Assembly: GCA_003265685.1 (NCBI GenBank)
Contig: KZ836108.1
Location: forward strand, 26,397 to 90,396
Reading direction: 5' to 3'
DNA length: 64,000 nt
Source of the DNA: Piscinibacter caeni
Lineage (GTDB): Bacteria; Pseudomonadota; Gammaproteobacteria; Burkholderiales; Burkholderiaceae_C
Shown piece after piece: positions 1 to 12,370 of this stretch. The translations under genes and the position numbers were made by a program. The first letter of the stretch is position 1, and each line of letters opens with the position of its first letter. The notes under the pieces were generated by a model. That model was not told where the DNA came from and made no database searches. It was given only the letters and a program-made list of their open reading frames with translations.

Positions 1-1
1 C

Positions 2-577
2 AGCTCCGACGCGGCCTCGACGCTGCTGGCCTTGAACCGCCTGTGGGGCCTGCACTGGCCGCGCGAGCGCCTGCTCGCGCTGGCCCCACGCCTGGGGGCC
101 GACGTGCCCTTCTTCGTCGGCGGGCGCCATGCCTTCGTCGAGGGCATCGGCGAGCGGCTGACCCCGATCGAGCTGCCGGCGGCCTGGTTCGCGGTACTCA
201 AGCCACCGGCAGCCATCGAGACACGCAGCATCTTCACGAGTCCGCTGCTTCGCCGCGATACCGAAGCTGTTATACTTTCGGGCTTTCTTGCAGACATGGC
301 CCGCGCCCGGGCGCAGCTGCTCGACGGAGACTTCGGCCGCAACGACCTGCAGCCGCCCGCCGAAGCAGCGTGCAGCGAGGTGACGGAGGCCGTCAGGCGG
401 CTTCAGCAAAGCTTCGGCAATGCGCGCATGACCGGCTCCGGCAGTGCCGTGTTCGCGAGAGCTGGCACCGGTGCCCGGCCCATTGCGGCGATGCCGTCGG
501 ATCTTCCGGCGGGGTGGGTGGGGCGCATGTGCCGCAGCCTGGAGCAGCATCCGCTGGTCGGATGGGCGGCAGACTGA
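2..577 (+). CDS. ispE: 4-diphosphocytidyl-2-C-methyl-D-erythritol kinase, C-terminal part
   Basis: GHMP-family kinase of the non-mevalonate isoprenoid pathway; it phosphorylates the 2-hydroxyl of CDP-methylerythritol in the cytosol. The gene is cut by the window start: the frame opens inside the ATP-binding glycine/serine loop (visible as SSDAAS at the very first codons) and runs to TGA at 575-577. The C-terminal GHMP signature appears as ARMTGSGSAVFA. Gene order ispE, tRNA-Gln, prs is the usual betaproteobacterial one, which supports the call. About residues 1-100 are missing upstream. Inside the coding region, near 268-276, is an AT-rich patch that resembles an extended -10 promoter element (listed separately). 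Confidence 0.93.
   Translation, partial: SSDAASTLLALNRLWGLHWPRERLLALAPRLGADVPFFVGGRHAFVEGIGERLTPIELPAAWFAVLKPPAAIETRSIFTSPLLRRDTEAVILSGFLADMARARAQLLDGDFGRNDLQPPAEAACSEVTEAVRRLQQSFGNARMTGSGSAVFARAGTGARPIAAMPSDLPAGWVGRMCRSLEQHPLVGWAAD
268..276 (+). promoter_or_regulatory. Candidate extended -10 promoter inside ispE
   Basis: TGTTATACT fits the extended -10 pattern TGnTATAAT with one mismatch and stands out as AT-rich in GC-rich coding DNA. It could drive the tRNA-Gln and prs genes about 340 bases downstream. No good -35 box is visible at 17 base spacing, and chance occurrence cannot be excluded. Confidence 0.3.
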
Positions 578-615
578 GCAGGGTTTCGGTTCGCGCGCAA
601 GCGTCGGACCCGTGT

Positions 616-692
616 AGGGGAGTCGCCAAGTTGGTTAAGGCATCGGATTTTGATTCCGACATTCGAGGGTTCGAGTCCTTCCTCCCCTGCCA
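616..692 (+). tRNA. tRNA-Gln (anticodon TTG)
   Basis: A complete cloverleaf of 77 bases including an encoded 3' CCA (690-692). The acceptor stem pairs AGGGGAG (616-622) with CTCCCCT (682-688). The anticodon stem TCGGA/TCCGA encloses the loop TTTTGAT, giving anticodon TTG, which reads CAA and wobble CAG glutamine codons. The T arm holds GGTTCGAGTCC. It lies between ispE and prs, a conserved position in Burkholderiales, and is probably co-transcribed with prs, which begins 54 bases after the CCA end. Confidence 0.97.
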
Positions 693-745
693 ACACTTCT
701 GAACCCGGTGCAGCATCGCGACCGGATCGCCTTCTCGGAGCGAAC

Positions 746-1708
746 GTGCTGTTCAATACCGTGCTGTTCACCGGCAACGCCAATCCTGCCCTGGCGCAGG
801 AGATTGCCGGCCACCTCGGCATCGAGCTCGGCAAGGCCAAGGTCGGGCGCTTCTCCGACGGCGAAGTCGACATCGAGATCGAGCAGAACGTGCGGGCACG
901 CGACATCTTCGTCGTGCAGCCGACCTGCGCGCCGACCAACGAGAACCTGATGGAACTGTGCATCATGGTCGACGCGCTCAAGCGTGCGTCGGCCAGGAGA
1001 GTCACGGCCGTCATCCCCTACTTCGGCTACGCGCGCCAGGACCGCCGGCCCCGCTCGACGCGCGTGCCGATCAGCGCCAAGGTCGTCGCCAACATGCTCG
1101 AGGCGGTGGGCGTCGAGCGGCTGCTGACGATGGACCTGCACGCCGACCAGATCCAGGGCTTCTTCGACATCCCGGTCGACAACATCTACGCCTCGCCGGT
1201 GCTGCTGTCGGACCTGCACGGCAAGCGCTACTCGGACCTCGTGGTCGTCTCGCCGGACGTCGGCGGCGTGGTACGTGCCCGCGCGCTCGCCAAGCAGCTC
1301 GGCTGCGACCTGGCCATCATCGACAAGCGCCGCCCGAAAGCCAACATCTCCGAGGTGATGCACGTCATCGGCGACATCGAGGGCCGCAACTGCGTGATCA
1401 TGGACGACATGATCGACACCGCCGGCACGCTGGTGAAGGCGGCCGAGGTGCTGAAGTCGCGCGGCGCCAAGAGCGTCTATGCGTACTGCACGCACGCGGT
1501 GTTCTCCGGCCCGGCGATCGAGCGCATCAAGGCCTCGGCGCTGGACGAGGTGGTCATCACCAACACCATCCCCCTTTCCGAGGCCGGCCGGCAGTGCACC
1601 AAGGTGCGCCAGCTGTCGGTGGCCTTCCTGTTCGCCGAGACGATCCGCCGGATTTCCGACGGTGAATCGGTGACGTCCCTGTTCGCGGAGCAGAACGCGA
1701 ACTTTTGA
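746..1708 (+). CDS. prs: Ribose-phosphate pyrophosphokinase (PRPP synthetase)
   Basis: Makes 5-phosphoribosyl 1-diphosphate from ribose 5-phosphate and ATP, the precursor of nucleotides, NAD and histidine. The 320-residue product matches class I Prs length (about 315). Visible signatures are [10 protein letters not shown] near the N terminus, the flexible-loop region [11 protein letters not shown] and the PRPP-binding loop [12 protein letters not shown]. The GTG start at 746 was chosen because GGAG lies five bases upstream and the protein then begins as Prs normally does; the frame stays open upstream across the tRNA, which cannot be coding. PRPP feeds HisG encoded about 9 kb away in this window. 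Confidence 0.96.
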   Translation: MLFNTVLFTGNANPALAQEIAGHLGIELGKAKVGRFSDGEVDIEIEQNVRARDIFVVQPTCAPTNENLMELCIMVDALKRASARRVTAVIPYFGYARQDRRPRSTRVPISAKVVANMLEAVGVERLLTMDLHADQIQGFFDIPVDNIYASPVLLSDLHGKRYSDLVVVSPDVGGVVRARALAKQLGCDLAIIDKRRPKANISEVMHVIGDIEGRNCVIMDDMIDTAGTLVKAAEVLKSRGAKSVYAYCTHAVFSGPAIERIKASALDEVVITNTIPLSEAGRQCTKVRQLSVAFLFAETIRRISDGESVTSLFAEQNANF

Positions 1709-1753
1709 CCCCGAGGAGCCTGGTCGCGGGCCCTCAACCTTCCTGGAGTTCAC

Positions 1754-2401
1754 ATGAAATTCGTCGCTTACGAGCGCACGTTGCAGGGGACCGGAGCGAG
1801 CCGCCGCCTGCGCAATGCGCACAAGGTGCCCGGCATCGTCTACGGTGCCGGCCAGCCGCAGATGATCGAGCTCGATCACAACGCGCTCTTCTTCGCGCTG
1901 AAGAAGGAAGCCTTCCACTCGTCGCTGCTCGACATGGAGCTCGGCGGCAAGACCGAGAAGGTGCTGCTGCGCGACTACCAGATGCACGCGTTCAAGCCGA
2001 TCGTGATGCACATCGACTTCCAGCGCGTCGACGCGACGACCAAGATCACGAAGAAGGTGCCGCTTCACTTCGTGAACGAGGAGAACTCGCCGGCCGTCAA
2101 GACCGACAAGTGCCTGGTCAACCACGTGGTCACCGAGGTGCAGATCCAGTGCCTGGCCTCGCAGCTGCCCGAGTACCTGACGGTGGACCTGGGCAACCTG
2201 GCCAAGGGCCAGTCGCTGCACGTCAGCGACCTGAAGCTGGCCGACGGCATCAAGGTCGTCACGCACGGCAAGAAGGACCCGGTGATCGTGTCCGTCTCGA
2301 TGCAGGCCGCCGAGGAAGAAGCCGCGCCGGCCACGGCCGTCGCCGCGCCCGCCGCCCCGGCCAAGAAGGAAAAGAAGGACGAGAAGCAGAACAAGAAGTA
2401 A
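1754..2401 (+). CDS. rplY: 50S ribosomal protein L25 (CTC/TL5 family)
   Basis: Binds 5S rRNA in the large ribosomal subunit. At 215 residues this is the long CTC/TL5-type form: an N-terminal L25 beta-barrel (about residues 5-95, beginning [19 protein letters not shown]) followed by a C-terminal TL5 domain (about 100-190). The tail, about residues 188-215, is low-complexity Ala/Glu/Lys ending in [12 protein letters not shown], typical of long L25 proteins in this group. It follows prs by 45 bases with GGAG about 9 bases before ATG, and is followed by a strong hairpin terminator. The prs-rplY-pth order is conserved in many Proteobacteria. Confidence 0.96.
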   Translation: MKFVAYERTLQGTGASRRLRNAHKVPGIVYGAGQPQMIELDHNALFFALKKEAFHSSLLDMELGGKTEKVLLRDYQMHAFKPIVMHIDFQRVDATTKITKKVPLHFVNEENSPAVKTDKCLVNHVVTEVQIQCLASQLPEYLTVDLGNLAKGQSLHVSDLKLADGIKVVTHGKKDPVIVSVSMQAAEEEAAPATAVAAPAAPAKKEKKDEKQNKK

Positions 2402-2424
2402 GCCGCCGTCGCTGCTTCCTGCTC

Positions 2425-2455
2425 GCGAACCCCGCTCCGGCGGGGTTCGCCGTTT
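2425..2455 (+). terminator. Rho-independent terminator after rplY
   Basis: An 11-bp perfect inverted repeat, GCGAACCCCGC (2425-2435) and GCGGGGTTCGC (2440-2450), with loop TCCG, followed by a short T run (CGTTTC). It lies between rplY and pth and probably lowers read-through into pth. Confidence 0.75.
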
Positions 2456-2478
2456 CCGGCCCGGGATAATCGCGGCCC

Positions 2479-3102
2479 ATGATCAAGCTCATCGTCGGCC
2501 TGGGCAACCCGGGCCCCGAGTACGAGGCGACGCGCCACAACGCCGGCTTCTGGTTCGTCGACGAGGTGGCGCGCAGCCTGAAGGTGTCGCTGCAGCCCGA
2601 GCGCGGCTACTTCGGCAACGCGGCGCGCGCCAGCACGCCGCACGGCCCGGTCTGGCTGCTCGAGCCGATGACCTACATGAACCTGTCGGGCAAGGCCGTG
2701 GCGGCGCTGGCGCGCTTCTTCAAGATCGCACCGGGCGAGATCCTCGTGGCGCACGACGAGCTCGACCTGCCGCCGGGCCAGGTCAAGCTCAAGCTCGGCG
2801 GCAGCCATGCCGGCCACAACGGGCTGCGCGACATCCACGCGCAGCTCGGCAGCGCGGGCTACTGGCGCCTGCGCCTGGGCATCGGCCACCCGGGCGTGAA
2901 GGCCGAGGTGGTGCACTACGTGCTGCGCAAGCCGAGCCCGGAACACCGCGCGGCGATCGAGAACGGGATCACGCAATCGCTGTCCGCGTTGGACTGGATG
3001 CTCGCAGGCGAGATGGAGCGCGCGATGATGAAGCTCCACGCCAAGCCGCCGCGGCCCAAACCGCCGCGCCCGGAGGGCGTGCCCCCTCCGGAGACGCCCT
3101 GA
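2479..3102 (+). CDS. pth: Peptidyl-tRNA hydrolase
   Basis: Cleaves the ester bond of peptidyl-tRNAs released by stalled ribosomes, recycling the tRNA. The 207-residue protein carries the family signatures [18 protein letters not shown] at the N terminus (including the catalytic His), KPMTYMN-like [13 protein letters not shown], and GHNGLRDI. The C terminus is extended by a Pro/Lys-rich tail ([12 protein letters not shown]), common in this bacterial group and outside the catalytic fold. Its TGA overlaps the ATG of the next gene by one base, so the two are probably translationally coupled. Confidence 0.97.
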   Translation: MIKLIVGLGNPGPEYEATRHNAGFWFVDEVARSLKVSLQPERGYFGNAARASTPHGPVWLLEPMTYMNLSGKAVAALARFFKIAPGEILVAHDELDLPPGQVKLKLGGSHAGHNGLRDIHAQLGSAGYWRLRLGIGHPGVKAEVVHYVLRKPSPEHRAAIENGITQSLSALDWMLAGEMERAMMKLHAKPPRPKPPRPEGVPPPETP

Positions 3103-3506
3103 TGACCCGAGCGATCCTGCTGCTGAGCCTGGCCCTGCTGGCCGCCGCACCGGCCCTGGCCGCGCCGCCGATCTACCGCTGCGGCGCGGACGGCCGCACC
3201 TACTCGCAGGTGCCCTGCCCCGAGGGCAGCTTGATCGAGGCGAGCGACCCGCGCACCGCCGCCCAGCGCGCCGAGGCGAAGCGCTTCGCCGAGGCCGAGC
3301 GCAAGCGCGCCGCCGACCTGGAGCGCGAACGCAAGGCGGCGGAGAAGTCAGGCGACAAGTCGGCCGCCGGCGCCATCGCCGTCGGCCCGGCCACGCCGGA
3401 CGCGCCCGCCGCGACCGGCATCGGCAAACCCCGCACGGGCAAGGACAAGCCGGCCGAGAAGGACTTCATCGCGGTGGCACCCAAGGCCGCCACGACGGCG
3501 CGCTGA
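3102..3506 (+). CDS. Small secreted DUF4124-type protein
   Basis: A 134-residue protein with a clear signal peptide ([20 protein letters not shown], cleavage after residue 20-21). The mature start, IYRCGADGRTYSQVPCPEG, has the paired Cys and aromatic pattern of the DUF4124 domain, a small periplasmic module of unknown function frequent in Beta- and Gammaproteobacteria. The remaining two thirds is charged, with a probable coiled coil (about residues 45-90, rich in Ala/Glu/Arg/Lys), then a low-complexity Ala/Pro/Lys tail. Start overlaps the pth stop (TGATG). Family assignment is by pattern only; function unknown. Confidence 0.8.
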   Translation: MTRAILLLSLALLAAAPALAAPPIYRCGADGRTYSQVPCPEGSLIEASDPRTAAQRAEAKRFAEAERKRAADLERERKAAEKSGDKSAAGAIAVGPATPDAPAATGIGKPRTGKDKPAEKDFIAVAPKAATTAR

Positions 3507-3782
<276 letters not shown>

Positions 3783-4286
3783 TCAGACTTCGCTTGATTT
3801 CACCCGGTCTCTCAGCCGGGCCAGCACCGAGGGTGACACGAACTTCGAGACATCACCGCCGAGGGTGGCAATCTCGCGCACGAAGGTGCCGGACACGAAC
3901 TGGTACTGGTCGCTGGGCGTGAGGAACAGGGTCTCGACCTCGGGCATCAGCTGCCGGTTCATGCCGGCCATCTGGAACTCGTACTCGAAGTCGCTGACCG
4001 CGCGCAGGCCGCGCACCACCACCTTGGCACCATGGCCGACGACGAAGTCGCGCAGCAGGCCGCGGAAGGCCATCACCTCGACGTTCGGGTACTTGGCCGC
4101 CAGCTCGGAGGCGATCTCCAGCCGCTCGGCGATCGTGAACATGGTGCGCTTGTGGTGCCCGGCGGCCACCGCGACGATCAGGCGCTCGAACAGCCGGCTG
4201 GCACGGCGCATCAGGTCCTCGTGGCCGAGCGTCATCGGGTCGAAGGTGCCGGGGTAGACGGCGGTCAGGCGGGTCACGGAGGTCAA
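3783..4286 (-). CDS. coaD: Phosphopantetheine adenylyltransferase
   Basis: Penultimate step of coenzyme A synthesis: transfers AMP from ATP to 4'-phosphopantetheine. The nucleotidyltransferase motif is visible as [17 protein letters not shown] near the N terminus; a second signature is [15 protein letters not shown], and the tail [14 protein letters not shown] is characteristic. The TTG start at 4286 is preferred because GGGAG sits six bases upstream and the codon overlaps the rsmD stop (TTGA); a GTG three codons later (4277) is the alternative. Product 167 residues, near the usual 160. rsmD-coaD pairing is common in Proteobacteria. Confidence 0.95.
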   Translation of the reverse strand: MTSVTRLTAVYPGTFDPMTLGHEDLMRRASRLFERLIVAVAAGHHKRTMFTIAERLEIASELAAKYPNVEVMAFRGLLRDFVVGHGAKVVVRGLRAVSDFEYEFQMAGMNRQLMPEVETLFLTPSDQYQFVSGTFVREIATLGGDVSKFVSPSVLARLRDRVKSSEV

Positions 4287-4894
4287 CGCGGGCTCCCGTC
4301 GGGCTGGTCTGCCGGCGCAGTGTAGCCCTCGGGTTCGCGGCGCAGCAGGTGGGCATGCACCGATCCGGCGCGCAGGTGGCGATGCACCCGCAGCCCGAGC
4401 GGCGCCAGCGCATCGGGGGCGTACGGCCGGTCGGCCTCGAGGTAGACGAAGCCGTCGGGAACGGCCAGCGGCGCCGCGGCAGACAGCGCCGCGTCGAACA
4501 GCTGGGCCTCGAAGGGGGGGTCGACGAAGACGATCTCGAAGCGCCGCGGCGGGCAGCGGCGCATCCAGCCCAGCGCGTCGGTCGCCTCGACGCGGACCCG
4601 ATCGGCCTTCAGCCGCTGGCGCGACTGCTCCAGGCGCGCCGCCAGCTCGCGGTCGCGCTCGAGCAGCACCACCTCGGCCGCGCCGCGCGAGGCGGCCTCG
4701 AAGCCGAGCGCCCCGCTGCCGGCGAAGGCATCCAGGCAGCGCCAGCCGGCCAGATCCTGGCCCAGCCAGTTGAACAGCGTCTCGCGCACCCGGTCGGGCG
4801 TCGGGCGCAGGCCGGGGCGGTCGGGCACCGGCAGCCTGGAGCGCTTCCACTGCCCGCCGATGATGCGGACCTCGCCCGGCGGCGCGTGCCTCAC
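4283..4894 (-). CDS. rsmD: 16S rRNA (guanine(966)-N2)-methyltransferase
   Basis: Methylates G966 of 16S rRNA in the 30S subunit using S-adenosylmethionine. The 203-residue protein shows [15 protein letters not shown] at the start, the family-specific [15 protein letters not shown], the SAM-binding loop [18 protein letters not shown] and the catalytic NPPY-type motif as VFVDPPF. The GTG start at 4894 overlaps the hisF stop (GTGA), tying ribosome maturation to the histidine operon; the downstream end overlaps coaD. This implies that hisF, rsmD and coaD share a transcript. Confidence 0.95.
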   Translation of the reverse strand: MRHAPPGEVRIIGGQWKRSRLPVPDRPGLRPTPDRVRETLFNWLGQDLAGWRCLDAFAGSGALGFEAASRGAAEVVLLERDRELAARLEQSRQRLKADRVRVEATDALGWMRRCPPRRFEIVFVDPPFEAQLFDAALSAAAPLAVPDGFVYLEADRPYAPDALAPLGLRVHRHLRAGSVHAHLLRREPEGYTAPADQPDGSPR

Positions 4895-5649
4895 ATCCGC
4901 ACCGGAATGCCGTCGCGCGCCAGCAGCGCCTTGGCCTGGCCCACCGTGAACTCGCCGTAGTGGAAGATGCTGGCGGCCAGCACCGCGTCCGCGCCGCCGA
5001 GGCGGATGCCCTCGGAGAGATGCTCGAGCGCGCCGACGCCGCCGGAGGCGATCACGGGAATGTCGACCGCGTCGGTGACCGCGCGGGTGAGTTCGAGGTC
5101 GAAGCCGGTCTTGGTGCCGTCGCGGTCCATGCTCGTGAGCAGGATCTCGCCTGCGCCGTGCTCGGCCATCTGCTTCGCCCAGGCCACCGCGTCCAGGCCG
5201 GTGTTGCGCCGGCCGCCGTGGGTGTAGACCTGCCAGCCACCATGCTCCCCGCGCTTGGCGTCGATCGCGACGACGATGCACTGCGCGCCGTACTTGCCCG
5301 AAGCGTCGCGGATCACCTGCGGATTGGCCACCGCGGCGGAGTTGAAGCTCACCTTGTCGGCCCCGGCATTGAGCAGCCGCCGCACATCGGCCACCGTGCG
5401 CACGCCGCCGCCGACCGTCAGCGGGATGAACACCTGAGCGGCCACCGCCTCGATGATGTGCAGGATCAGGTCGCGCTCGTCGCTGGTGGCGGTGATGTCG
5501 AGGAAGGTCAGTTCGTCGGCGCCCTGGTCGTTGTAGCGCGCGGCGATCTCGACCGGGTCGCCGGCATCGCGCAGCTCGACGAAGTTGACGCCCTTGACGA
5601 CCCGGCCGCCGGTGACGTCGAGGCAGGGGATGATGCGTTTCGCGAGCAA
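4891..5649 (-). CDS. hisF: Imidazole glycerol phosphate synthase, cyclase subunit
   Basis: With HisH forms the glutamine-dependent enzyme converting PRFAR to imidazole glycerol phosphate and AICAR. A (beta/alpha)8 barrel of 252 residues: N-terminal KRIIPCLDV with the catalytic Asp, the phosphate-binding loop [11 protein letters not shown], and [19 protein letters not shown] with the second catalytic Asp, and IASGGVG. The TTG start at 5649 gives the normal N terminus ([10 protein letters not shown]) and has AAGG six bases upstream; the frame is open much further upstream, antisense-free but overlapping hisA, so it is not used. hisI/hisE, which often follow, are absent here. Confidence 0.96.
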   Translation of the reverse strand: MLAKRIIPCLDVTGGRVVKGVNFVELRDAGDPVEIAARYNDQGADELTFLDITATSDERDLILHIIEAVAAQVFIPLTVGGGVRTVADVRRLLNAGADKVSFNSAAVANPQVIRDASGKYGAQCIVVAIDAKRGEHGGWQVYTHGGRRNTGLDAVAWAKQMAEHGAGEILLTSMDRDGTKTGFDLELTRAVTDAVDIPVIASGGVGALEHLSEGIRLGGADAVLAASIFHYGEFTVGQAKALLARDGIPVRM

Positions 5650-5651
5650 GG

Positions 5652-6398
5652 TCAGCCTTCGCCGTTGAGTTCGTCGGCGCGCGCCTGGGCGGCGGCGAAA
5701 TCCAGATCGCCGGTGTAGATCGCGCGGCCGCAGATCACGCCCTCGATGCCCTCGAATTCGACCGCGCAGAGCTTCTCGATGTCGGCCAGGTTCGACAGTC
5801 CGCCCGAGGCGATCACCGGGATGGTCAGCGCCTGGGCCAGCTTGACCGTGGCCTCGATGTTGATGCCGGTGAGCATGCCGTCGCGGCCGATGTCGGTGTA
5901 GATCACGCCCTCGACGCCGTAGTCCTGGAACTTCTGCGCCAGGTCCACCACCTCGTGGCCGGTCAGCTTGCTCCAGCCGTCGGTGGCCACCTTGCCGTCC
6001 TTGGCGTCCAGGCCCACCAGGATGTGGCCGCCGAAGGCCGTGCAGGCGTCGTGCAGGAATCCGGGGTTCTTCACCGCCGCGGTGCCGATGATGATGAAGG
6101 AGAGCCCGTCGTCGAGGTAGCGCTCGATGGTGTCGAGGTCGCGGATGCCGCCGCCGAGCTGCACCGGGATCTCGTCGCCCACCTCGGCCAGGATGGCCTT
6201 GATCGCCGCCTCGTTGACCGGCTTGCCGGCGAAGGCGCCGTTCAGGTCCACCAGGTGCAGGCGCCGCGCGCCGGCATCCACCCAGCGCCGCGCCATGTCG
6301 GCCGGGTTCTCGCTGAAGATGGTGGACTCGCTCATGTCGCCCTGCTTCAGGCGGACACAACGACCATCCTTGAGGTCAATCGCAGGGATCAGCAACAT
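5652..6398 (-). CDS. hisA: ProFAR isomerase (HisA)
   Basis: Fourth step of histidine synthesis: an Amadori rearrangement opening the aminoaldose ring of ProFAR to PRFAR. The 248-residue (beta/alpha)8 barrel is homologous to HisF. The start [20 protein letters not shown] contains the catalytic Asp8; further signatures are [33 protein letters not shown] with the second catalytic Asp, and [12 protein letters not shown] at 6398 gives the canonical N terminus. The gap to hisF is only 2 bases; the gap from hisH upstream is about 60 bases. Confidence 0.97.
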   Translation of the reverse strand: MLLIPAIDLKDGRCVRLKQGDMSESTIFSENPADMARRWVDAGARRLHLVDLNGAFAGKPVNEAAIKAILAEVGDEIPVQLGGGIRDLDTIERYLDDGLSFIIIGTAAVKNPGFLHDACTAFGGHILVGLDAKDGKVATDGWSKLTGHEVVDLAQKFQDYGVEGVIYTDIGRDGMLTGINIEATVKLAQALTIPVIASGGLSNLADIEKLCAVEFEGIEGVICGRAIYTGDLDFAAAQARADELNGEG

Positions 6399-6459
6399 GG
6401 CCGAAGAGGCGTGGTGGGGGGAAGGCGGAGCACCCGAGAAGGGGTGGTGGGAAGGACCG

Positions 6460-7107
6460 TCAAGGGTTCCAGTGCAGGAAGTTGCGGTACAGCGCGAGAC
6501 CGTGCTCGGCGCTCTTCTCGGGGTGGAACTGGGTGGCAAAAATGTTATCGCGGCCCAGCGCGCAGGTAAAGCGGCCGCCGTAGTCCGCCTCGCCGACGCT
6601 GTGCGCCGCGTCGCTCGTCCGGGCGTAGAAGCTGTGCACGAAGTAGAACCAGGCGCCGTCGGGCACACCGGCCCAGAGTGGGTGCGCCCGCGCCTGGGCG
6701 ACCTGGTTCCAGCCCATCTGCGGCACCTTGAAGCGGCTGCCGTCGGGCTGCCGGCGGCCCTCCAGGCGGAAGCGCAGCACCTCGCCCGGGATCAGCCCGA
6801 GCCCGTCGGTGGGTCCTTCCTCGCTGCGCTCGAGCAGCATCTGCATGCCCACGCACACACCCATCAGCGGCTTGTTCGCCGCCGCGTCGAGCACCGCCTC
6901 GAGCAGGCCGGAGTCGCGCAGTTCGCGCATGCAGTCGGGCATCGCGCCCTGGCCCGGCAGCACGATGCGCTCGGCGGCGAACACCTCCTCCGGCTTCGAG
7001 GTGACGACCACCTCCAGGCCGCTGCCACCGGCCACGTGCAGCACCGCCTGCGACACCGAGCGCAGGTTGCCCATGCCGTAGTCGACGACCGCGACGGTCC
7101 TGGCCAT
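6460..7107 (-). CDS. hisH: Imidazole glycerol phosphate synthase, glutamine amidotransferase subunit
   Basis: Class I glutamine amidotransferase that supplies ammonia to HisF. Visible are the N-terminal [14 protein letters not shown], the oxyanion-region [12 protein letters not shown], the nucleophile elbow GVCVGMQML with Cys85, and the His/Glu pair in [10 protein letters not shown] completing the triad. At 215 residues it has the usual length. Two bases separate it from hisB upstream. The downstream 61-base gap to hisA is the widest inside the his run and shows no clear hairpin. Confidence 0.97.
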   Translation of the reverse strand: MARTVAVVDYGMGNLRSVSQAVLHVAGGSGLEVVVTSKPEEVFAAERIVLPGQGAMPDCMRELRDSGLLEAVLDAAANKPLMGVCVGMQMLLERSEEGPTDGLGLIPGEVLRFRLEGRRQPDGSRFKVPQMGWNQVAQARAHPLWAGVPDGAWFYFVHSFYARTSDAAHSVGEADYGGRFTCALGRDNIFATQFHPEKSAEHGLALYRNFLHWNP

Positions 7108-7109
7108 GG

Positions 7110-7709
7110 TCAGAGCGATCCCTTGGTCGACGGAATCACGCCCGCCGCGCGCGGGTCGATCGCCAGCGCCATGCGCAGCGCGCGCCCGAAGGCCTTGAAC
7201 ACCGTCTCGGCCTGGTGGTGAGCGTTCTGTCCCTTGAGGTTGTCGATGTGCAGCGTCACCAGCGCGTGGTTCACGAAGCCCTGGAAGAACTCGTAGGTCA
7301 GCTGGGTGTCGAAGCCGCCGACCATGCCGCTCTTGAACGGCACGTCCATGTGCAGCCCGGGGCGGCCGGAGAAATCGACCACCACGCGCGAGAGCGCCTC
7401 GTCCAGCGGCACATACGAATGGCCGTAGCGCACCAGGCCCTTCTTGTCGCCCACCGCCTGCGCCACCGCCATGCCGAGCGTGATGCCGACGTCCTCCACC
7501 GTGTGGTGGCCGTCGATGTGCAGGTCGCCCTTCGCCTCGACGTCGAGGTCGATCAGGCCGTGGCGCGCCACCTGGTCGAGCATGTGGTCGAAGAAGCCGA
7601 TGCCGGTGGCGAGCTTCGCCTCGCCCGTGCCGTCGAGGTTGACGCGGATGCGGATCTGCGTTTCCTTGGTGTTGCGCTGGACCTCGGCCGTTCTGGTGGA
7701 AGTGGTCAT
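7110..7709 (-). CDS. hisB: Imidazoleglycerol-phosphate dehydratase
   Basis: Sixth step of histidine synthesis, a Mn-dependent dehydration of imidazole glycerol phosphate. The 199-residue protein is the monofunctional form without the N-terminal histidinol phosphatase domain found in Escherichia coli. Metal-binding His motifs are visible: [24 protein letters not shown], and [17 protein letters not shown]. The ATG at 7709 overlaps the hisC stop (ATGA). Since the phosphatase domain is missing, histidinol-phosphate phosphatase must be encoded elsewhere. Confidence 0.97.
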   Translation of the reverse strand: MTTSTRTAEVQRNTKETQIRIRVNLDGTGEAKLATGIGFFDHMLDQVARHGLIDLDVEAKGDLHIDGHHTVEDVGITLGMAVAQAVGDKKGLVRYGHSYVPLDEALSRVVVDFSGRPGLHMDVPFKSGMVGGFDTQLTYEFFQGFVNHALVTLHIDNLKGQNAHHQAETVFKAFGRALRMALAIDPRAAGVIPSTKGSL

Positions 7710-8779
7710 AGGCTGGCCTTCAGGGCGTCTATCGTCAGGCTGACTTCCTCCGGCGTGCCGATCGTCACGCGCAGGCAGTTGGCGAGCAGCGGGTGCAGGC
7801 CCGAGACATTCTTGACCAGGATGCGGCGCTGCTTCAGCTGCTCGAAGGTGGCGGCCGCGTCCGGGAAACGCGCCAGGATCATGTTGGCCTCGCTCGGGAA
7901 GGGCGTCACGCCGGGCAGGTCCTGCAGCACGCGCATCAGTCGGCCGCGCTGCTCGCGGATCAGCGCGGCCTGGCGGGCGTACTCGTCGGCATGTTCGAGC
8001 GCGAACAGCCCCGCCTCGGCGTTCAGCACGCTGACGTTGAACGGTGGGCGCAGCTTGTCGATCTCGCCGACCAGCTCGCGCTGGCCGATCAGGTAGCCGA
8101 TGCGCACGCCGGCCAGGCCGAACTTGCTCATCGTGCGCATCAGCAGCACGTGCGGGTAGCGCCGCAGCCGCGCCATCGAGTCGCGCGCGGCGAAGGGCTG
8201 GTAGGCCTCGTCCATCACGACCAGCCCCGGAGCGGCCTCGATGAGGCGGTCGATCACCGCGTCGTCCCACAGGTTGGCGGTCGGGTTGTTCGGGTAGGCG
8301 AGGTAGATCAGCGACGGCCGGTGTTCGGCGATCGCGGCGAGCATGGCCGCCTCGTCGAGCTCGAAGTCCGCCGTCAGCGGCACGCCGACGAAGCGGATGC
8401 CCTGCAGCTGCGCCGACATCGCGTACATCACGAAACCCGGCACCGGCGCCATGAACACGGCGCCGGGCACATCGCAGGCGAGCGAGAGCATCGAGATCAG
8501 CTCGTCCGAGCCGTTGCCCAGCGTCAGCGCGCAGTCCTCGGGCATGCCGGCGTGCCGGGCCAGTGCGGCGCGCAGGTCCTCGGTGCGCTCAGCCGGATAG
8601 CGGTTGATCGCCACGCGGCCGAGCCGCTCGCCGAGTTCCTTCTGCAGCGCCTCGGGCAGCCGGAACGGGTTCTCCATCGTGTCGACCTTGACGAAGCCGG
8701 CACTGGGTTGCACCGCGTAGCCGTGCATCGACTGCACGTCGCGGCGGATCACGCGCTGCATGCGCTCCGCAAGGCTCAC
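7706..8779 (-). CDS. hisC: Histidinol-phosphate aminotransferase
   Basis: PLP-dependent fold type I aminotransferase converting imidazole acetol phosphate and glutamate to histidinol phosphate. In the 357-residue protein, [11 protein letters not shown] (PLP phosphate site), [17 protein letters not shown] and the Schiff-base segment [16 protein letters not shown] with the lysine are all visible. The GTG start at 8779 overlaps the hisD stop (GTGA). A different in-frame ATG seven codons downstream is a possible alternative start; the overlap pattern seen throughout this operon favours GTG. Confidence 0.96.
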   Translation of the reverse strand: MSLAERMQRVIRRDVQSMHGYAVQPSAGFVKVDTMENPFRLPEALQKELGERLGRVAINRYPAERTEDLRAALARHAGMPEDCALTLGNGSDELISMLSLACDVPGAVFMAPVPGFVMYAMSAQLQGIRFVGVPLTADFELDEAAMLAAIAEHRPSLIYLAYPNNPTANLWDDAVIDRLIEAAPGLVVMDEAYQPFAARDSMARLRRYPHVLLMRTMSKFGLAGVRIGYLIGQRELVGEIDKLRPPFNVSVLNAEAGLFALEHADEYARQAALIREQRGRLMRVLQDLPGVTPFPSEANMILARFPDAAATFEQLKQRRILVKNVSGLHPLLANCLRVTIGTPEEVSLTIDALKASL

Positions 8780-10095
8780 GACTTTCCTTTCAGTCGGAAT
8801 TCGGCCGCCTGCGCATGCGCCTGCAACCCTTCGCCATAGGCCAGCTCGGCGGCGATCGTGCCCAGCACCTGCGCGCCGGCTTCGCTCACCTCGATCAGGC
8901 TGCTGCGCTTCTGGAAGTCGTAGACGCCCAATGGCGAGCTGAAGCGCGCGGTGCCCGAGGTGGGCAGCACGTGGTTGGGCCCGGCGCAGTAGTCGCCCAG
9001 GCTCTCGCTGGTGAAGGCGCCGAGGAAGATCGCGCCGGCGTGTTTGAGCAGCGGCTCCCAACGAGAGGGCTCACTGCTCGACACCTCGAGGTGCTCCGGC
9101 GCGATGCGGTTGCTGATCGCGCAGGCCTCGTCCATCGAGCGGGTGTGGATCAGCGCGCCGCGGCCCTCGAGCGAGGCGCGGATCACGTCGCGGCGCGGCA
9201 TGCCGGGCAACAGGCGCTCGATGGCCTCCTTCACCTCGGCGATGTAGCCGGCATCCGGGCACAGCAGGATGCTCTGCGCCAGCTCGTCGTGCTCGGCCTG
9301 GCTGAACAGGTCCATCGCCACCCAGTCGGCCGGCGTGCTGCCGTCGGCCAGCACCAGGATCTCGCTCGGCCCGGCGATCATGTCGATGCCGACCTGGCCG
9401 AACACGCGCCGCTTGGCGCTCGCGACGTAGGCATTGCCCGGGCCGGTGATCTTGTCGACCGCCGGCACCGTGGCCGTGCCGTAGGCGAGCGCGCCCACCG
9501 CCTGCGCGCCGCCGATCGTGAACGCGCGGTCGACGCCGGCCACCGCCGCAGCGGCCAGCACCAGCGGGTTGCGCTCGCCGCGCGGGGTGGGCACCACCAT
9601 CACGATCTCGCCGACGCCGGCCACCTGGGCCGGCAGCGCGTTCATCAGCACGCTCGACGGGTAGGCCGCCTTCCCGCCGGGCACGTAGATGCCCACGCGA
9701 TCCAGCGGCGTGACCTTCTGGCCGAGCAAGGTGCCATCCGCATCGCGGTAGCTCCAGCTGCGGCCGCAGGCCTCGAGCTGGCGCCGGTGGTAGTCGCGCA
9801 CACGGTCGGCGGCGGCCTGCAGCGCGCTGCGCTGCGCGGGCGTGATCTGCGCCAGCGCCGCCTGCAGCTCGTCGCGGCCGAGTTCGAGCGCGGCCACGGA
9901 GGCCGCCTCGACGCCGTCGAAACGCCGGGTGTACTCGAGCACCGCTGCGTCGCCGCGGCTGAGCACGTCGGCGAGGATGGCCTCGACCCGCGACTCGATC
10001 TCGCGGTCGGTCTCGGCGGACCAGTGCTTCAGCGCGGCGAAGCGCGTTTCGAAGTCGGCGTCGGTGGTCGAGAGTTCGCGGATCGCCACGCCCAT
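8776..10095 (-). CDS. hisD: Histidinol dehydrogenase
   Basis: Zinc-dependent NAD enzyme catalysing the last two oxidations, histidinol to histidine. The 439-residue protein matches family length. Characteristic segments are [65 protein letters not shown] (zinc Gln/His ligands) and [15 protein letters not shown]. One base separates its start from the hisG stop at 10097, and its own stop is overlapped by hisC, so tight translational coupling is likely. Confidence 0.97.
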   Translation of the reverse strand: MGVAIRELSTTDADFETRFAALKHWSAETDREIESRVEAILADVLSRGDAAVLEYTRRFDGVEAASVAALELGRDELQAALAQITPAQRSALQAAADRVRDYHRRQLEACGRSWSYRDADGTLLGQKVTPLDRVGIYVPGGKAAYPSSVLMNALPAQVAGVGEIVMVVPTPRGERNPLVLAAAAVAGVDRAFTIGGAQAVGALAYGTATVPAVDKITGPGNAYVASAKRRVFGQVGIDMIAGPSEILVLADGSTPADWVAMDLFSQAEHDELAQSILLCPDAGYIAEVKEAIERLLPGMPRRDVIRASLEGRGALIHTRSMDEACAISNRIAPEHLEVSSSEPSRWEPLLKHAGAIFLGAFTSESLGDYCAGPNHVLPTSGTARFSSPLGVYDFQKRSSLIEVSEAGAQVLGTIAAELAYGEGLQAHAQAAEFRLKGKS

Positions 10096-10096
10096 C

Positions 10097-12361
<2,265 letters not shown>

Positions 12362-12370
12362 GCCCGAATT

